Notes under the pieces: generated by a model | What the model saw: only the letters and a program-made list of their open reading frames with translations | The model's database searches: none | Told to the model about the DNA's origin: nothing | Origin: Crocinitomicaceae bacterium | Lineage (GTDB): Bacteria > Bacteroidota > Bacteroidia > Flavobacteriales_D > Crocinitomicaceae | Length of the DNA stretch: 64,000 nt | Direction of reading: 5' to 3' | Assembly: GCA_021738405.1 (NCBI GenBank) | Contig: JAIPCC010000001.1 | Location: forward strand, 62,001 to 126,000 | In this document: positions 7,397-17,382 of the stretch, piece after piece | Position numbering within the stretch: the stretch's first letter is position 1 | Layout: every line of letters starts with the position of its first letter | Made by a program: the position numbers and the translations under genes

Positions 7397-7841
7397 AATA
7401 TTCTAAAATAAAATCATTTTTTCAGAAGAAAAAGCCTTGATACATTTTGGTACACTTTGGAACAGTACTTTAGACTCCTTTAGACAGAATAAGAATAAAG
7501 AGTGATAAAAAACGATAAAATTATTTAGTATTTCACTGTTCATTTATTCAAATATTCACTGTTCATCCCTTTCCTTTTTGAACAAAAAATCGAAGTAGAA
7601 AAAAATAAAAATCAACAACAAAATACAACTATTAAAAAAATATTTTATCTTCGTTTTATCGTTCTTTATTGTTGCTTATTTGTTACGCAACAAAGTCGAA
7701 ATCTGATGAGTAGTTGCTCATTTGTTGCTCGAATTACTTCTTGAAAGCCTCTGCTTATAAGGGTTTCAGCAGTTATCTATTATTATTGATTCATGTATTG
7801 GCAAATAATTTCCCTACCTTCGTATTCAAATTTTCAACCTT
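7397..7841. other. Non-coding gap at the probable island boundary
   Basis: No gene was found in these 445 bp. A 12-bp direct repeat TTCACTGTTCAT occurs at 7532-7543 and 7555-7566. Base composition changes from AT-rich to the more balanced chromosome near the right end. No tRNA or clear attachment site was recognised. Confidence 0.5.
7815..7822 (+). promoter_or_regulatory. Bacteroidota -7 box (TACCTTCG) for the S46 peptidase
   Basis: TACCTTCG fits TAnnTTTG except for one base and lies 19 nt before the start codon. No convincing -33 element at the expected spacing was seen. Confidence 0.45.
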
Positions 7842-9956
7842 ATGAAACTGCGTTTACTCGTCTTATTTTGTGTAGCTATTTTGGGTCTCAAGCCAGTGTT
7901 GGCAGAAGAGGGAATGCTCATTCCGTCGTTGATTGCGGCATTTGAAAACGACATGAAAGCCAAGGGCATGAAGCTCAGTGCGGCCGATATTTATAGTATC
8001 AACAACACGAGTATCAAAGACGCTATTTTTCAGTTTGGTGGCGGATGTACCGCAGAATTGGTTTCAGATAAGGGCTTGCTTTTGACCAATCACCATTGTG
8101 GTTATGGCCAAATACAGGCGCACAGTTCTTTGGAGCATGACTACCTGAAAAATGGTTTTTGGGCTAAAAATTTGGCAGAAGAATTGCCCAATCCGGGCCT
8201 CACGGCAACGCGCATTGTGCGCATAGAGGATGTAACGGCTGCGGTTTTGGCAGGCGCCAGTTCGAAAGCTGATCAAGCGGTCATTGCGGCTAACATTAAG
8301 AAACTAGTTGCTGCGGCCATAGCCGGCACGCATTATGAGGCGGAGATCAAGGCCTTTAATTATGGCAATGATTACTACCTCATGCTGAAGGAAACATTTA
8401 CAGATGTGCGTTTTGTAGGCACGCCCCCTAATTCTATAGGTAAGTTTGGTGGCGACACCGACAACTGGGTTTGGCCACGCCACACCGGCGACTTCTCGGT
8501 ATTCAGAATTTATGCGGGCAAAGACAACAAGCCGGCGACGTTCTCTAACGACAACCAACCTTATAAGCCGCTACATTATTTGCCGATTTCTTTTCAAAAC
8601 CGCCAAGAAGGCGATTTTACTATGGTTTATGGCTTTCCTGGCTTAACGGAGCAACACGTTGTTTCGGAATACCTCAAATTTATTATTGAGAAAGAGCGTC
8701 CTGCGCGCATTGAAATGCGCAATCATTCTTTGGCGGCTATCGACGCCGGCATGAAAGCTTCTGACCTCACCCGTATTCAGTATTCGGCCAAGCAAGCGAG
8801 CATTGCCAATGCCTGGAAAAAATGGATTGGGCAGGTTGAAGGTTTGGAGAATCTGGGCGCTGTGCAACTCAAGCTCGACTACGAAGCCAAGTACAAGGCA
8901 ATGGCAATCAGCAAACCTGAATGGGCAAAATATGCCGTTGCGCTGCAAACACTCAATGGCCTTATGGCCGAAGGAACCAAAACGGAGTACAACTATGCGA
9001 TAGGCGTAGAGTATTTTTCTGTGGGCCCGGAATATTTCAAGTTGGTTCGTGGCTTAGAGGATTTACTGACGAACTATGCTAAATATGCCGCCAATAATGA
9101 ACTAAAGGGCGTGCTCGAGAAACTGCAAACTACCGCAGATGGCTTTTTCAAGAATTACGATGTGGCAGTAGATCGTCGGATCTTCTTGGACTTGACTAAA
9201 TTGTATTTAGGATATAGCAGTCAACAATTAAATGGGAAAAGCGTCGAGGAATTGACCAACTTGATTTATACGAAATCGGTATTTACTGACGCCGCGCGTT
9301 TCAAAGCGTTTTTGAGCAGTTTTAGCGCAAAATCCATCAAAAAATTGCAAAAAGACGCTGGTTTTGTGCATTTCAATGCGTTTTTTACACCATTTAGAAA
9401 TGAAATCGTGCCGGCTTACAAGACATTCCAAGCAGAGGTTAATAAGTGGATGCAGGTTTATGTTGAAGGCAAATATGTGATGTTTTCGACCTACAAGCAC
9501 TGGCCAGATGCCAATTCCACATTGCGCATTACTTACGGGCAGCTCGAAGGCTCTGCACCTACTGACGGCATGCGCTACACCGAGCACACTACTTTAGATG
9601 GAATTGTGGCCAAATACAACACCGGCAACCCAGATTTTGAGCTTTTGCCGCGCATGCTCGAATTGCACGCCGCTAAAAACTATGGGCCGTATGCGCAGGG
9701 CGATGAATTGTGGGTTTGTTTTACGGGCTCTAACCATACAACAGGCGGTAATTCTGGCTCGCCAGTTCTAGATGAAAACGGTTACCTCATGGGGCTCAAT
9801 TTTGACCGCAGTTGGGAGAGTACCATGAGCGATTATTTGTTTGATCCGAACCGCTGCCGAAACATTGTCGTCGATATCCGCTACGTACTTTGGGTCATGG
9901 ATATTTATTCGGGGGCCAAACACTTGGTCGACGAAATGACCTTAATGAAAGAATAA
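7842..9956 (+). CDS. S46 family dipeptidyl-peptidase, DPP11-like
   Basis: The 704-residue protein carries a signal peptide (about residues 1-21) and the S46 serine peptidase fold: the catalytic His is in TNHHCG (His84/85), an Asp lies in the TGDFS stretch, and the nucleophile Ser638 is in GNSGSP. These periplasmic enzymes cut dipeptides from oligopeptide N-termini and support amino-acid-based growth. Arg656 in GLNFDR sits where DPP11 enzymes have the Arg that selects Asp/Glu at P1; DPP7 enzymes have Gly. I therefore infer acidic-residue specificity. It is the first gene with chromosome-like base composition after the island. Confidence 0.92.
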   Translation: MKLRLLVLFCVAILGLKPVLAEEGMLIPSLIAAFENDMKAKGMKLSAADIYSINNTSIKDAIFQFGGGCTAELVSDKGLLLTNHHCGYGQIQAHSSLEHDYLKNGFWAKNLAEELPNPGLTATRIVRIEDVTAAVLAGASSKADQAVIAANIKKLVAAAIAGTHYEAEIKAFNYGNDYYLMLKETFTDVRFVGTPPNSIGKFGGDTDNWVWPRHTGDFSVFRIYAGKDNKPATFSNDNQPYKPLHYLPISFQNRQEGDFTMVYGFPGLTEQHVVSEYLKFIIEKERPARIEMRNHSLAAIDAGMKASDLTRIQYSAKQASIANAWKKWIGQVEGLENLGAVQLKLDYEAKYKAMAISKPEWAKYAVALQTLNGLMAEGTKTEYNYAIGVEYFSVGPEYFKLVRGLEDLLTNYAKYAANNELKGVLEKLQTTADGFFKNYDVAVDRRIFLDLTKLYLGYSSQQLNGKSVEELTNLIYTKSVFTDAARFKAFLSSFSAKSIKKLQKDAGFVHFNAFFTPFRNEIVPAYKTFQAEVNKWMQVYVEGKYVMFSTYKHWPDANSTLRITYGQLEGSAPTDGMRYTEHTTLDGIVAKYNTGNPDFELLPRMLELHAAKNYGPYAQGDELWVCFTGSNHTTGGNSGSPVLDENGYLMGLNFDRSWESTMSDYLFDPNRCRNIVVDIRYVLWVMDIYSGAKHLVDEMTLMKE

Positions 9957-10000
9957 ATCTATATTTGCTTTTTATTTTCACATCTATTGCGTTTTCTCGA

Positions 10001-11902
10001 ATGAAGAATTCTTTATTATTGCTCGTTTTTGGCTTGTCAATGGCCTTTACCACACACGCCAGCAAAGACCTAGCGATCCCTGTTTCTAAAAAAATCGAAG
10101 GTTTTCTAGTAGACTTCAAGACCAAATCTGATGTTGAAGAAGTTGAAGTTCAACTCAAATCAGCGGTCACTGGTAAAGTTTATACCACCGAAACCGACGA
10201 AAACGGAAAATTCACTTTCCGCAATGTGCCGATCGGTAAGTCAACCATCAAGCTCATCGACAAAGATTACCGCGCTACGGTCTTGAAAGTATTCGAAACC
10301 AATGCCAAAGAGCACCTCGTGCATTATACCTTCAGTCAAACGCAGCCTTTTTCTGCGCAACTCAAAGTTTCTTGGTTGTTCAACTGGGGCGACTACCAAG
10401 GCAAAGAACACTACTGGTCTCATATGGTGGCACGCATCATTTTGGTGATTTACGGTTTGTGTTTGGTCCTGATTTTCTTCTACAGCGTCATTCAATTGAG
10501 TTTGGCCGTCGCTTATGTCAAGAATAGAAAGAAACAGCAAAGCCGCGTTACACCTCCATTTGATTTAGCAAATGCACCAAAAGTAACGGTTCAGTTGCCG
10601 ATGTTCAACGAAATGTACGTGGCAGAACGCATCATCGAAACTTGTGCAGAAATAGACTACCCGCGCGACAAATTTCAAATTCAAGTTCTCGACGACTCCA
10701 CAGACGAAACCAAAGATATCATTGCCAACAAGTGTGCTGAAGTAGCTGCCCGTGGCATCAATATCCAACACGTGCACCGCACAGACCGCACTGGTTACAA
10801 GGCGGGTGCTTTGGATTGTGCGATGGACAAAGTAGAGGGCGAATTCATTGCCATTTTCGATGCCGATTTTGTGCCGAGCAAAGATTTCTTGTTGCGCACC
10901 ATTCCTTATTTCACTGAAAACGTGGGTGTGGTTCAGACGCGTTGGGGTCACCTCAACAAAGATTATTCATTGCTCACGGAATTGCAAGCTTTTGGCTTGA
11001 ACGGACACTTCGCCATTGAGCAAGGTGGTCGCAATGCCAGCGGACACTACATCAACTTCAATGGAACAGCAGGTGTTTGGCGCCGCGCCACCATCGACGA
11101 CGCCGGTGGTTGGGAACACGACACCATCACCGAAGACCTCGACCTTAGCTACCGTGCCCAAATGAAAGGCTGGCGTTTTGTTTATTTAGAAGAAGTAGAG
11201 TCTCCGGCAGAGTTGCCTATCACGATGTCGGCACTCAAAAGCCAACAGCACCGTTGGATGAAAGGTGGCGCAGAGGTGTTCATCAAGATGTGGAAGCGCT
11301 TGGCTACAACAAAAGGCCTCAAAATTGGCGACCGCATTCACGGTTTGGCGCACTTATTCAACTCTTCGGTATTCGTCTTTATTTTGATCCTTTCCTTACT
11401 CAGTTTGGCGGTATTGCACATCAAAGATTCTTTCTCTGATCTCAATATTTACATCAAGTACGGGATGTATTTCTTCTCGAGCACCATCTTCTTGGGCTTC
11501 TACTACTGGAATTCATTCCGCGACAAGCGCGGCAACTTCTTTGGCGATCTCTTCCGTTTCTTGGGTCGTTTTGTCCAGTTCTTAACGGTTTCAATGGCGC
11601 TCGGCCTCAGCAATGCGGTGGCGGTGATTGAGGGCTACCTCGGCATCAAAAGTTCTTTTGTGCGCACACCTAAATTCAATGTGGCCAAGAAAGATGAATT
11701 CAAGGGCAACAAATACGACAAGAAGAGTCTTTCGATCATCAATATTATGGAAGGTATTTTCATGGTGACGTTTGGCTTTACGGCAGTAAACAGAGCGCTT
11801 TATGGCGACCTCGGAATGGTGCCTTTCCACCTGATGCTCGCAATTGGTTACGGCATCATCTTCTTCAATACCCTCAAAGAAAACAGAGGGCAGCAAGCTT
11901 AA
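10001..11902 (+). CDS. Processive family 2 glycosyltransferase with N-terminal signal peptide and CarboxypepD_reg-like domain
   Basis: The 633-residue protein starts at 10001, where a signal-peptide-like sequence begins. Residues about 25-100 form a carboxypeptidase-regulatory-like beta-sandwich (TDENGKFTFRNVPIG), followed by a membrane helix at about 143-170. The catalytic GT2 domain has Asp287-Ala-Asp289 (DxD, metal/sugar nucleotide) and Q415-Q-H-R-W419 (QxxRW), and several membrane helices close the C-terminus. This is the cellulose-synthase/CslA-like layout of enzymes that make and export a beta-linked polysaccharide. The extra N-terminal sandwich, probably periplasmic, is unusual. The start is 44 nt after the peptidase stop. 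The polymer made is unknown. Confidence 0.88.
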   Translation: MKNSLLLLVFGLSMAFTTHASKDLAIPVSKKIEGFLVDFKTKSDVEEVEVQLKSAVTGKVYTTETDENGKFTFRNVPIGKSTIKLIDKDYRATVLKVFETNAKEHLVHYTFSQTQPFSAQLKVSWLFNWGDYQGKEHYWSHMVARIILVIYGLCLVLIFFYSVIQLSLAVAYVKNRKKQQSRVTPPFDLANAPKVTVQLPMFNEMYVAERIIETCAEIDYPRDKFQIQVLDDSTDETKDIIANKCAEVAARGINIQHVHRTDRTGYKAGALDCAMDKVEGEFIAIFDADFVPSKDFLLRTIPYFTENVGVVQTRWGHLNKDYSLLTELQAFGLNGHFAIEQGGRNASGHYINFNGTAGVWRRATIDDAGGWEHDTITEDLDLSYRAQMKGWRFVYLEEVESPAELPITMSALKSQQHRWMKGGAEVFIKMWKRLATTKGLKIGDRIHGLAHLFNSSVFVFILILSLLSLAVLHIKDSFSDLNIYIKYGMYFFSSTIFLGFYYWNSFRDKRGNFFGDLFRFLGRFVQFLTVSMALGLSNAVAVIEGYLGIKSSFVRTPKFNVAKKDEFKGNKYDKKSLSIINIMEGIFMVTFGFTAVNRALYGDLGMVPFHLMLAIGYGIIFFNTLKENRGQQA

Positions 11903-11905
11903 GAT

Positions 11906-12292
11906 TTATTCTTTGACGATGCTCAGGCTTTCGAGCTTGGTCTCGTATTTGCCACTGCGGAACTGAAAAGTACTGCGGTAGCTGTTGCCTTTGGAAACGT
12001 AAGAGCCGATAACGGTGCCATTTCCTTCGACAGATTTGGTATTTTTATACCTGAACACAAACGTGCCTTTTGGATTTTTTTGAAAGAAGCTAGTTAAGAT
12101 CATTTCGGCTTGTGAAAGCGGATACGCGCCATCGGAACCCGGCACTTGTAAAACGATTTTATCTTTACCTAGACTAACGATCGCATGCGCGTCGTTGGTT
12201 TCCATCCCGCGTTGAATGGTGGTGTAGGGTAAATCTCCACTTAGGCTAAGTGAAAACAACACGGCAGTCAGGAAACTGTAAATTACATTCAT
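11906..12292 (-). CDS. DUF4783 secreted protein
   Basis: The 128-residue protein has a signal peptide (about residues 1-18) and a compact NTF2-like fold typical of DUF4783, including the central LSQAEMILTSFFQKNPKG helix-turn stretch. The family is restricted to Bacteroidota and has no known function. Its stop lies 4 bp from that of the convergent glycosyltransferase gene. A TAAGTTTG box (12297-12304, minus strand) ends four bases before the ATG. Confidence 0.8.
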   Translation of the reverse strand: MNVIYSFLTAVLFSLSLSGDLPYTTIQRGMETNDAHAIVSLGKDKIVLQVPGSDGAYPLSQAEMILTSFFQKNPKGTFVFRYKNTKSVEGNGTVIGSYVSKGNSYRSTFQFRSGKYETKLESLSIVKE

Positions 12293-12296
12293 GCCA

Positions 12297-12304
12297 CAAA
12301 CTTA
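12297..12304 (-). promoter_or_regulatory. -7 box (TAAGTTTG) four bases before the DUF4783 start
   Basis: On the minus strand TAAGTTTG matches the Bacteroidota TAnnTTTG box exactly, and its last base is separated from the ATG by only four bases. Transcription would begin at or next to the start codon. Confidence 0.6.
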
Positions 12305-12329
12305 ACAAAAATGATGCCGTAAAATTGGC

Positions 12330-12337
12330 TAAATTTG
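12330..12337 (+). promoter_or_regulatory. -7 box (TAAATTTG) for cysS
   Basis: TAAATTTG fits TAnnTTTG and ends 18 nt before the cysS start. With the minus-strand box at 12297-12304 it makes a divergent promoter pair in a 63-bp gap. Confidence 0.6.
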
Positions 12338-12355
12338 TAAGAATAATCACACAAA

Positions 12356-13822
12356 ATGAAAGCTCAGCAAGACCAACTCGTTATCTACAATAGTTTGAAA
12401 GGCGATAAAGAACCTTTTGTTCCGCTTGTAGAGGGCAAGATCGGGATGTATGTCTGTGGACCAACGCTTTACAGCGAACCGCACATGGGCAATATGCGTA
12501 CTTTCATCAATTTTGACCTCATTTACCGTTACTTGTTGCATCTGGGCTTCAGTGTCAAGTATGTGCGCAACATCACCGATGCGGGACATATTACCAATTC
12601 TGCAGGCCAAGAAGTCGACAGCATTGGCGTTGCTGCTAAAGCAGAGCAGCTACAGTCTTTAGAAATTGTCTACAAATACGCCGTCAAGTTTCAAGAATTA
12701 CAGCGCATCTACAACCTCTTGCCGCCGAGTATTGAGCCTACGGCTACCCAGCATATTCAAGAGCAAATCGAAATCATAGAGCAAATTTTAGCCAACGGCT
12801 ATGCCTATGAAGCCAAGGGTTCGGTTTATTTTGACACGCGTCGCTACATGCAAGACTACCATTACGGTACCTTGAGCGGCCGCAAGGTAGACGAACTCGA
12901 AAACGAAACCCGAGCACTCAATGCCCAAGACGAAAAACGTTTCTTTGCTGATTTCGCACTTTGGAAAAAAGCCAACCCCGACGACATGCAAATTTGGCGT
13001 TCGCCTTGGGGCAATGGCAACCCTGGTTGGCACATCGAGTGTACGGCCATGAGCACCAAATACCTCGGCAAGCAATTCGATATCCACGGCGGCGGCATGG
13101 ACCTCAAATTTCCGCATCACGAAGACGAAATTGCCCAAAGCTGTGGCTCTTTTGGTTGCAATCCTGCGCGTTACTGGATGCACGCCAACATGCTCAACGT
13201 CAACGGCCAAAAGATGTCCAAATCCTTTGGGAATTACTTTTTGCCCAAACAAATCCTCGATGGCAGCACGGGCTTATTTGAAAAATCGTATACGGCCAAC
13301 GTCGTGCGTTTTTTTATGATGCAAGCGCATTACCGCAGCAACCTAGACTTCACCCAAGACGCACTCAATGCGGCAGAAAAGGGCTTGTCTAAACTCACAG
13401 ACGCCATTGCTACCCTAGAGCGCCTAGAAGCCAAAGCGGCATCTACTTTTGATGTCACTGCCTTGGTGCAAACATTCTACAAAGCCATGAACGACGATTT
13501 CAACGCGCCTATTCTCGTTGCCAATTTATTCGAAGCCACACGCCTGATCAACTTGGTCAACGACGGCAAAGAACAAATTGCAGCAGCCGACCTTGCGCTA
13601 CTCAAGGAAAAAATGGCTGTTTTTGTCTATGATGTTTTGGGCTTGCAAAAAGAAGCTGCGGGTTCAGAAAGTCGTTTGGCTCCCGTCATGGACCTCGTGC
13701 TCGATTTGCGCGGGCAAGCCAGAACCAACAAAGATTGGACTACCTCAGATCAAATTAGAGATGGCTTGGCCAATGCAGGCATTGTGGTCAAGGACGGCAA
13801 AGAAGGAACTACTTGGAGCTAA
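12356..13822 (+). CDS. cysS: Cysteine--tRNA ligase
   Basis: The 488-residue class I aminoacyl-tRNA synthetase charges tRNA-Cys in the cytoplasm. It has the MYVCGPTLY start of the family with zinc ligand Cys34, a HIGH-equivalent HMGN at 43-46, the later zinc-site segment GWHIEC, and KMSKS at 286-290. Length is normal for the family. The last 14 nt overlap the end of the convergent DUF3050 gene. A divergent promoter serves it and DUF4783. Confidence 0.97.
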   Translation: MKAQQDQLVIYNSLKGDKEPFVPLVEGKIGMYVCGPTLYSEPHMGNMRTFINFDLIYRYLLHLGFSVKYVRNITDAGHITNSAGQEVDSIGVAAKAEQLQSLEIVYKYAVKFQELQRIYNLLPPSIEPTATQHIQEQIEIIEQILANGYAYEAKGSVYFDTRRYMQDYHYGTLSGRKVDELENETRALNAQDEKRFFADFALWKKANPDDMQIWRSPWGNGNPGWHIECTAMSTKYLGKQFDIHGGGMDLKFPHHEDEIAQSCGSFGCNPARYWMHANMLNVNGQKMSKSFGNYFLPKQILDGSTGLFEKSYTANVVRFFMMQAHYRSNLDFTQDALNAAEKGLSKLTDAIATLERLEAKAASTFDVTALVQTFYKAMNDDFNAPILVANLFEATRLINLVNDGKEQIAAADLALLKEKMAVFVYDVLGLQKEAAGSESRLAPVMDLVLDLRGQARTNKDWTTSDQIRDGLANAGIVVKDGKEGTTWS

Positions 13823-14582
13823 GATTGGCTTGAACGCCATCCCATAAAGCATAGCGCTTTTCGAGTGCTTGAATCGATACTTCTGTGGCTTCTTGCCATT
13901 TAATGGCATCTGTTCCACAAATTTCATCCATTATTTGCAGCGAAATTGGCCCGTGATCACCACCGTCTATTTCTATGTGGCGCTCCAAATAATAGAGCAG
14001 TTTGTCGATGTTTGTTTGTCCTTGGCCCTGCATTTCGCGCAAGATTTCAATGAACATATCCGGAATGAGGTCTTCGCGACCAAACGTAAACAGCGCTGCA
14101 ATTTTATGGATTTGGCCGCTGTTGATGATGTCGAATGTAAAGCGCACAAACGAGCGTGTTTCTTCGCGGATGTCGAGCTGATACAACGCTTCGTCTAAGG
14201 TTTTGCCATAAGACAACCACTCTGTGAGTTGGTGAATAGGCAAAGTATTGGCGCCAATTTGCTGCATGGCTTCTAGATACATTTCAAAGTGGCTTAGCAC
14301 TTTACCGTCTTTGTCGAGGTCGGATTCTTCACCCAATACAATTTCATTGATGAAGCGACGGGTAATGGGCGAGCCTTTAGGCGACCAAGGCACTTCTACG
14401 CAAGTGAGGTTGCGCTGTAGGGCTTTGAGCAGGCTCATGAAATCCCAGACGGCGAAGATGTGTTGTTCCATGAACACCTGAAAATCGGTGCTGCTATGGA
14501 TTTGAGCATACATCGGGTGCGCCAAAAGTTTGGTGCGTTGTGCGCTGAGCGCAGCTTGGAGTTGATCGATTTGTGGGTTCAT
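13809..14582 (-). CDS. DUF3050 haem-oxygenase-like protein
   Basis: The 257-residue all-helical protein matches the DUF3050 family, a haem-oxygenase/TENA-fold group; HPMY near residue 22, EQHIFAVWDFMSLLKALQ at about 59-76 and the late GGDHGP stretch with acidic and His residues fit a metal-binding helical bundle. No reaction has been assigned with confidence; some relatives are non-haem di-iron enzymes. It follows aspS in the same direction with a 25-bp gap and its 3' end overlaps cysS by 14 nt. Confidence 0.8.
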   Translation of the reverse strand: MNPQIDQLQAALSAQRTKLLAHPMYAQIHSSTDFQVFMEQHIFAVWDFMSLLKALQRNLTCVEVPWSPKGSPITRRFINEIVLGEESDLDKDGKVLSHFEMYLEAMQQIGANTLPIHQLTEWLSYGKTLDEALYQLDIREETRSFVRFTFDIINSGQIHKIAALFTFGREDLIPDMFIEILREMQGQGQTNIDKLLYYLERHIEIDGGDHGPISLQIMDEICGTDAIKWQEATEVSIQALEKRYALWDGVQANLSSK

Positions 14583-14607
14583 ATCTTTACAACAATTAAC
14601 AAGCGGC

Positions 14608-16353
14608 TTAGTTGAGCTTGAGACCTAATTCTTTGAGTTGCGCTTCGTTTAGAGGCGATGGCGCGTCAATCATGGTATCGCGACCCGAGTTATTTTTAGG
14701 GAAGGCGATGTAGTCGCGGATAGATTCTGAGCCGCCCATTGTGGCTACCAAGCGGTCGAGGCCAAAGGCCAAACCACCGTGTGGAGGCGCGCCGTATTCA
14801 AATGCGGACATTAAAAAGCCAAATTGCGCTTGTGCTTCTTCTTTACTGAAACCGAGTAGGTCAAACATTTTGGATTGGAGTGCGCGGTCGTGGATACGGA
14901 TAGAGCCACCGCCGAGTTCGACGCCGTTCATGGCGAGGTCATAAGCATTGGCGCGCACCTTACCTGGTTCGGTATCGATGAGGTGGAGATCTTCGGGTTT
15001 TGGCGAAGTAAATGGGTGGTGCATGGCGTGGTAGCGCTCGTTTTCTTCGTCCCATTCGAGCAATGGAAAGTCCATGACCCAAAGAGGTTTGAAGACATTT
15101 GGATCGCGTAGACCAAGTTGGCTTGCGAGGTGCAAACGCAGTTCGTTGAGTTGTTTGCGTGTTTTGGCAAGATCTCCGGAAAGGAGGAATATTAAATCAC
15201 CTGGCTTGGCATTGGCGCGCTCAGCCATGGCACGTAGGTCATCTTCTGAGTAGAATTTGTCTACGCTCGATTTGAAAGTACCGTCTGTGTTACACTTGAT
15301 ATAGACCAAGCCCTTTGCGCCAATTTGTGGACGCTTGACCCATTCGGTGAGCTCGTCGAGTTGTTTGCGCGTGTATTCGCTGCAACCTTCGGCATTGATG
15401 GCCAAAACAGCTTCTGCGCTATTGAAAACCACAAAATCGTTTTGTTGGGCTAGGGCCGTGAGGTCCACGAACTCCATGCCGAAGCGGATATCGGGTTTGT
15501 CTGAACCATAGCGCTCCATGGCTTCAGCGTAGGTCATGCGCGGGAAGTCGCCTTCGAATTTGACATCGCGAACGGTTTCAAAAAGGTGCTTGATGAGGCC
15601 TTCGAACATATTGAGGATGTCGTTTTGCTCAACAAACGCCATTTCGCAGTCGATTTGCGTGAATTCTGGTTGGCGGTCTGCACGGAGGTCTTCGTCGCGG
15701 AAACACTTGACAATTTGGTAGTAGCGGTCGAAGCCACTCACCATCAAAAGTTGCTTGAACGTTTGTGGCGACTGCGGAAGCGCGTAAAATTGCCCTTCGT
15801 TCATGCGACTCGGCACTACAAAATCGCGCGCGCCTTCTGGCGTAGACTTGATCAAGACTGGCGTTTCGACATCTAAGAAATCTTTGGAGTCGAGGTATTT
15901 GCGGGTTTCTAGGGCCACGCGGTTGCGCAGGCGTAGTTTTTCTAATACGGGATTGCGGCGCAAATCAAGATAGCGGTATTGCATGCGGAGTTCGTCGCCG
16001 CCATCGGTGTCGTCTTCGATGGTAAACGGCGGCAGTTTGGACGCATTGAGGATCGTTAGACTGGTGACGTTGATTTCGATTTCGCCGGTTGGGATGTTTT
16101 TGTTTTTGCTGCTGCGTTCAATGACCTCTCCTTCTACTTGGATCACAAACTCGCGTCCGAGCTTACGGGCTTGCTCGCAAAGTGCAGCATTGACTTCCAT
16201 GTTGAAAGCCAATTGGGTGAGGCCGTAGCGGTCTCGGAGGTCAATGAAGGTCATGCCGCCGAGGTCTCGGGAGCGTTGCATCCAGCCAGCGAGTGTGACT
16301 TTTGTTCCGATGTGTTCAATTCTTAATTCTCCGCAAGTGTGTGAGCGATACAT
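14608..16353 (-). CDS. aspS: Aspartate--tRNA ligase
   Basis: The 581-residue class II synthetase has the N-terminal OB-fold anticodon-binding domain ([22 protein letters not shown]), the long bacterial-type insertion, and class II motifs ending in GLAFGLDRL near the C-terminus. It charges tRNA-Asp. The start at 16353 was preferred to an upstream alternative (16386) because the family sequence begins [10 protein letters not shown] and a TACCTTTG promoter box lies between the two. Confidence 0.97.
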   Translation of the reverse strand: MYRSHTCGELRIEHIGTKVTLAGWMQRSRDLGGMTFIDLRDRYGLTQLAFNMEVNAALCEQARKLGREFVIQVEGEVIERSSKNKNIPTGEIEINVTSLTILNASKLPPFTIEDDTDGGDELRMQYRYLDLRRNPVLEKLRLRNRVALETRKYLDSKDFLDVETPVLIKSTPEGARDFVVPSRMNEGQFYALPQSPQTFKQLLMVSGFDRYYQIVKCFRDEDLRADRQPEFTQIDCEMAFVEQNDILNMFEGLIKHLFETVRDVKFEGDFPRMTYAEAMERYGSDKPDIRFGMEFVDLTALAQQNDFVVFNSAEAVLAINAEGCSEYTRKQLDELTEWVKRPQIGAKGLVYIKCNTDGTFKSSVDKFYSEDDLRAMAERANAKPGDLIFLLSGDLAKTRKQLNELRLHLASQLGLRDPNVFKPLWVMDFPLLEWDEENERYHAMHHPFTSPKPEDLHLIDTEPGKVRANAYDLAMNGVELGGGSIRIHDRALQSKMFDLLGFSKEEAQAQFGFLMSAFEYGAPPHGGLAFGLDRLVATMGGSESIRDYIAFPKNNSGRDTMIDAPSPLNEAQLKELGLKLN

Positions 16354-16373
16354 AGCCTTTGTTTTTGAAGCAA

Positions 16374-16381
16374 CAAAGGTA
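16374..16381 (-). promoter_or_regulatory. -7 box (TACCTTTG) for aspS
   Basis: TACCTTTG on the minus strand ends 20 nt before the chosen aspS start and lies downstream of the upstream alternative ATG, supporting the shorter start. Confidence 0.6.
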
Positions 16382-16392
16382 AGCAATCTCGC

Positions 16393-17382
16393 TTAAAAGC
16401 CGTTTCTGCGCAGGTAAGAAGTATCGACCAAAGCGTTGAAAAAGGCGAGAAGTTGCGCTTTTTCTTTTGTGCTTAGTTCAAAAGAAAGAATTCGGGGATC
16501 TTGTAAGGGATGCCCGGCGCCACCTTTTTGGTAGTGTTCAAGTGCCGCTTCCATTGAATTGATCGAGCCATCGTGCATATAAGGATAAGTCAAAGGCAGA
16601 TTGCGCAAAGACGGAATTTTGAACTTGCCAATGTCTGAAGAATCGTGGTGAATGCGAAAACGCCCTTGGTCTGTTTTGCCTTCATAGCTGGTATACAAGC
16701 CATTATTGGCCGCTTCGTAGGTGGTGAAATACGGCGCCGGATGACACTTGGTGCAGTATAATTCATCTGAAAAAATGCGCCACCCTGCCAGTTGGTCTTT
16801 GCTCATTGCCTTTTTATCGCCGGCCATGTATTGGTCAAAAGGCGCGTTCATGGAGAGCAAGCTGCGCTCAAAAGCGGCCAGGCTGCGCGTGAGTACCCAA
16901 GCATCGAAATCGCGGCCAAAAATAGCTTGCGCCGCGGCTTGGTATTCCGGAATTTGGCGCAATTGCTTGATCAGGATTTTCATGTTGTGCCCCATTTCTA
17001 CCGGTTCTTGAATGGGCACAATTGCTTGGAGCTCTAGTGTTGCCAAATGCGCATCGAACATCGCCGTTTTCAGAAAGGCGGCATTGAGAATGCTGGGCGC
17101 ATTGCGCTCGCTTAGTTGGCCATTGATCCCGATACTTTTGCTGCGTTGGTCACTAAAGGCTTTTTGTGGATCGTGGCAACTTGCACAAGAGATGCTGCCG
17201 TCCAAGGACAGCCGTTTGTCAAAAAAAAGTTTGCGTCCTAAAGCGATTTTCTCGGCGTTTTGAGGGTTGTCTGAGGGTGCGGGAACCAGAACTGTTGCAT
17301 TGAGGTCTTGGGTTTGGCCACAGCGAAGGGCTACAAAACCACAGATCAAAAGCAGCGCTATGGAGAGAAAGCGCAGCATCAT
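16393..17382 (-). CDS. Di-haem cytochrome c peroxidase/MauG family protein, MbnH-like
   Basis: The 329-residue exported protein has two c-type haem sites, Cys66-x-x-Cys69-His70 and Cys210-x-x-Cys213-His214, in the MauG/CcpA layout. In the MbnH branch the enzyme oxidises a Trp of the partner MbnP to kynurenine and so builds a copper site. The partner gene lies immediately upstream with a zero-base gap (stop at 17383, start at 17382), which supports this branch over simple peroxide detoxification. The N-terminus has a signal peptide; a Cys at residue 21 gives only a weak lipobox. The same transcript may start at the methyltransferase gene upstream. Confidence 0.88.
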   Translation of the reverse strand: MMLRFLSIALLLICGFVALRCGQTQDLNATVLVPAPSDNPQNAEKIALGRKLFFDKRLSLDGSISCASCHDPQKAFSDQRSKSIGINGQLSERNAPSILNAAFLKTAMFDAHLATLELQAIVPIQEPVEMGHNMKILIKQLRQIPEYQAAAQAIFGRDFDAWVLTRSLAAFERSLLSMNAPFDQYMAGDKKAMSKDQLAGWRIFSDELYCTKCHPAPYFTTYEAANNGLYTSYEGKTDQGRFRIHHDSSDIGKFKIPSLRNLPLTYPYMHDGSINSMEAALEHYQKGGAGHPLQDPRILSFELSTKEKAQLLAFFNALVDTSYLRRNGF

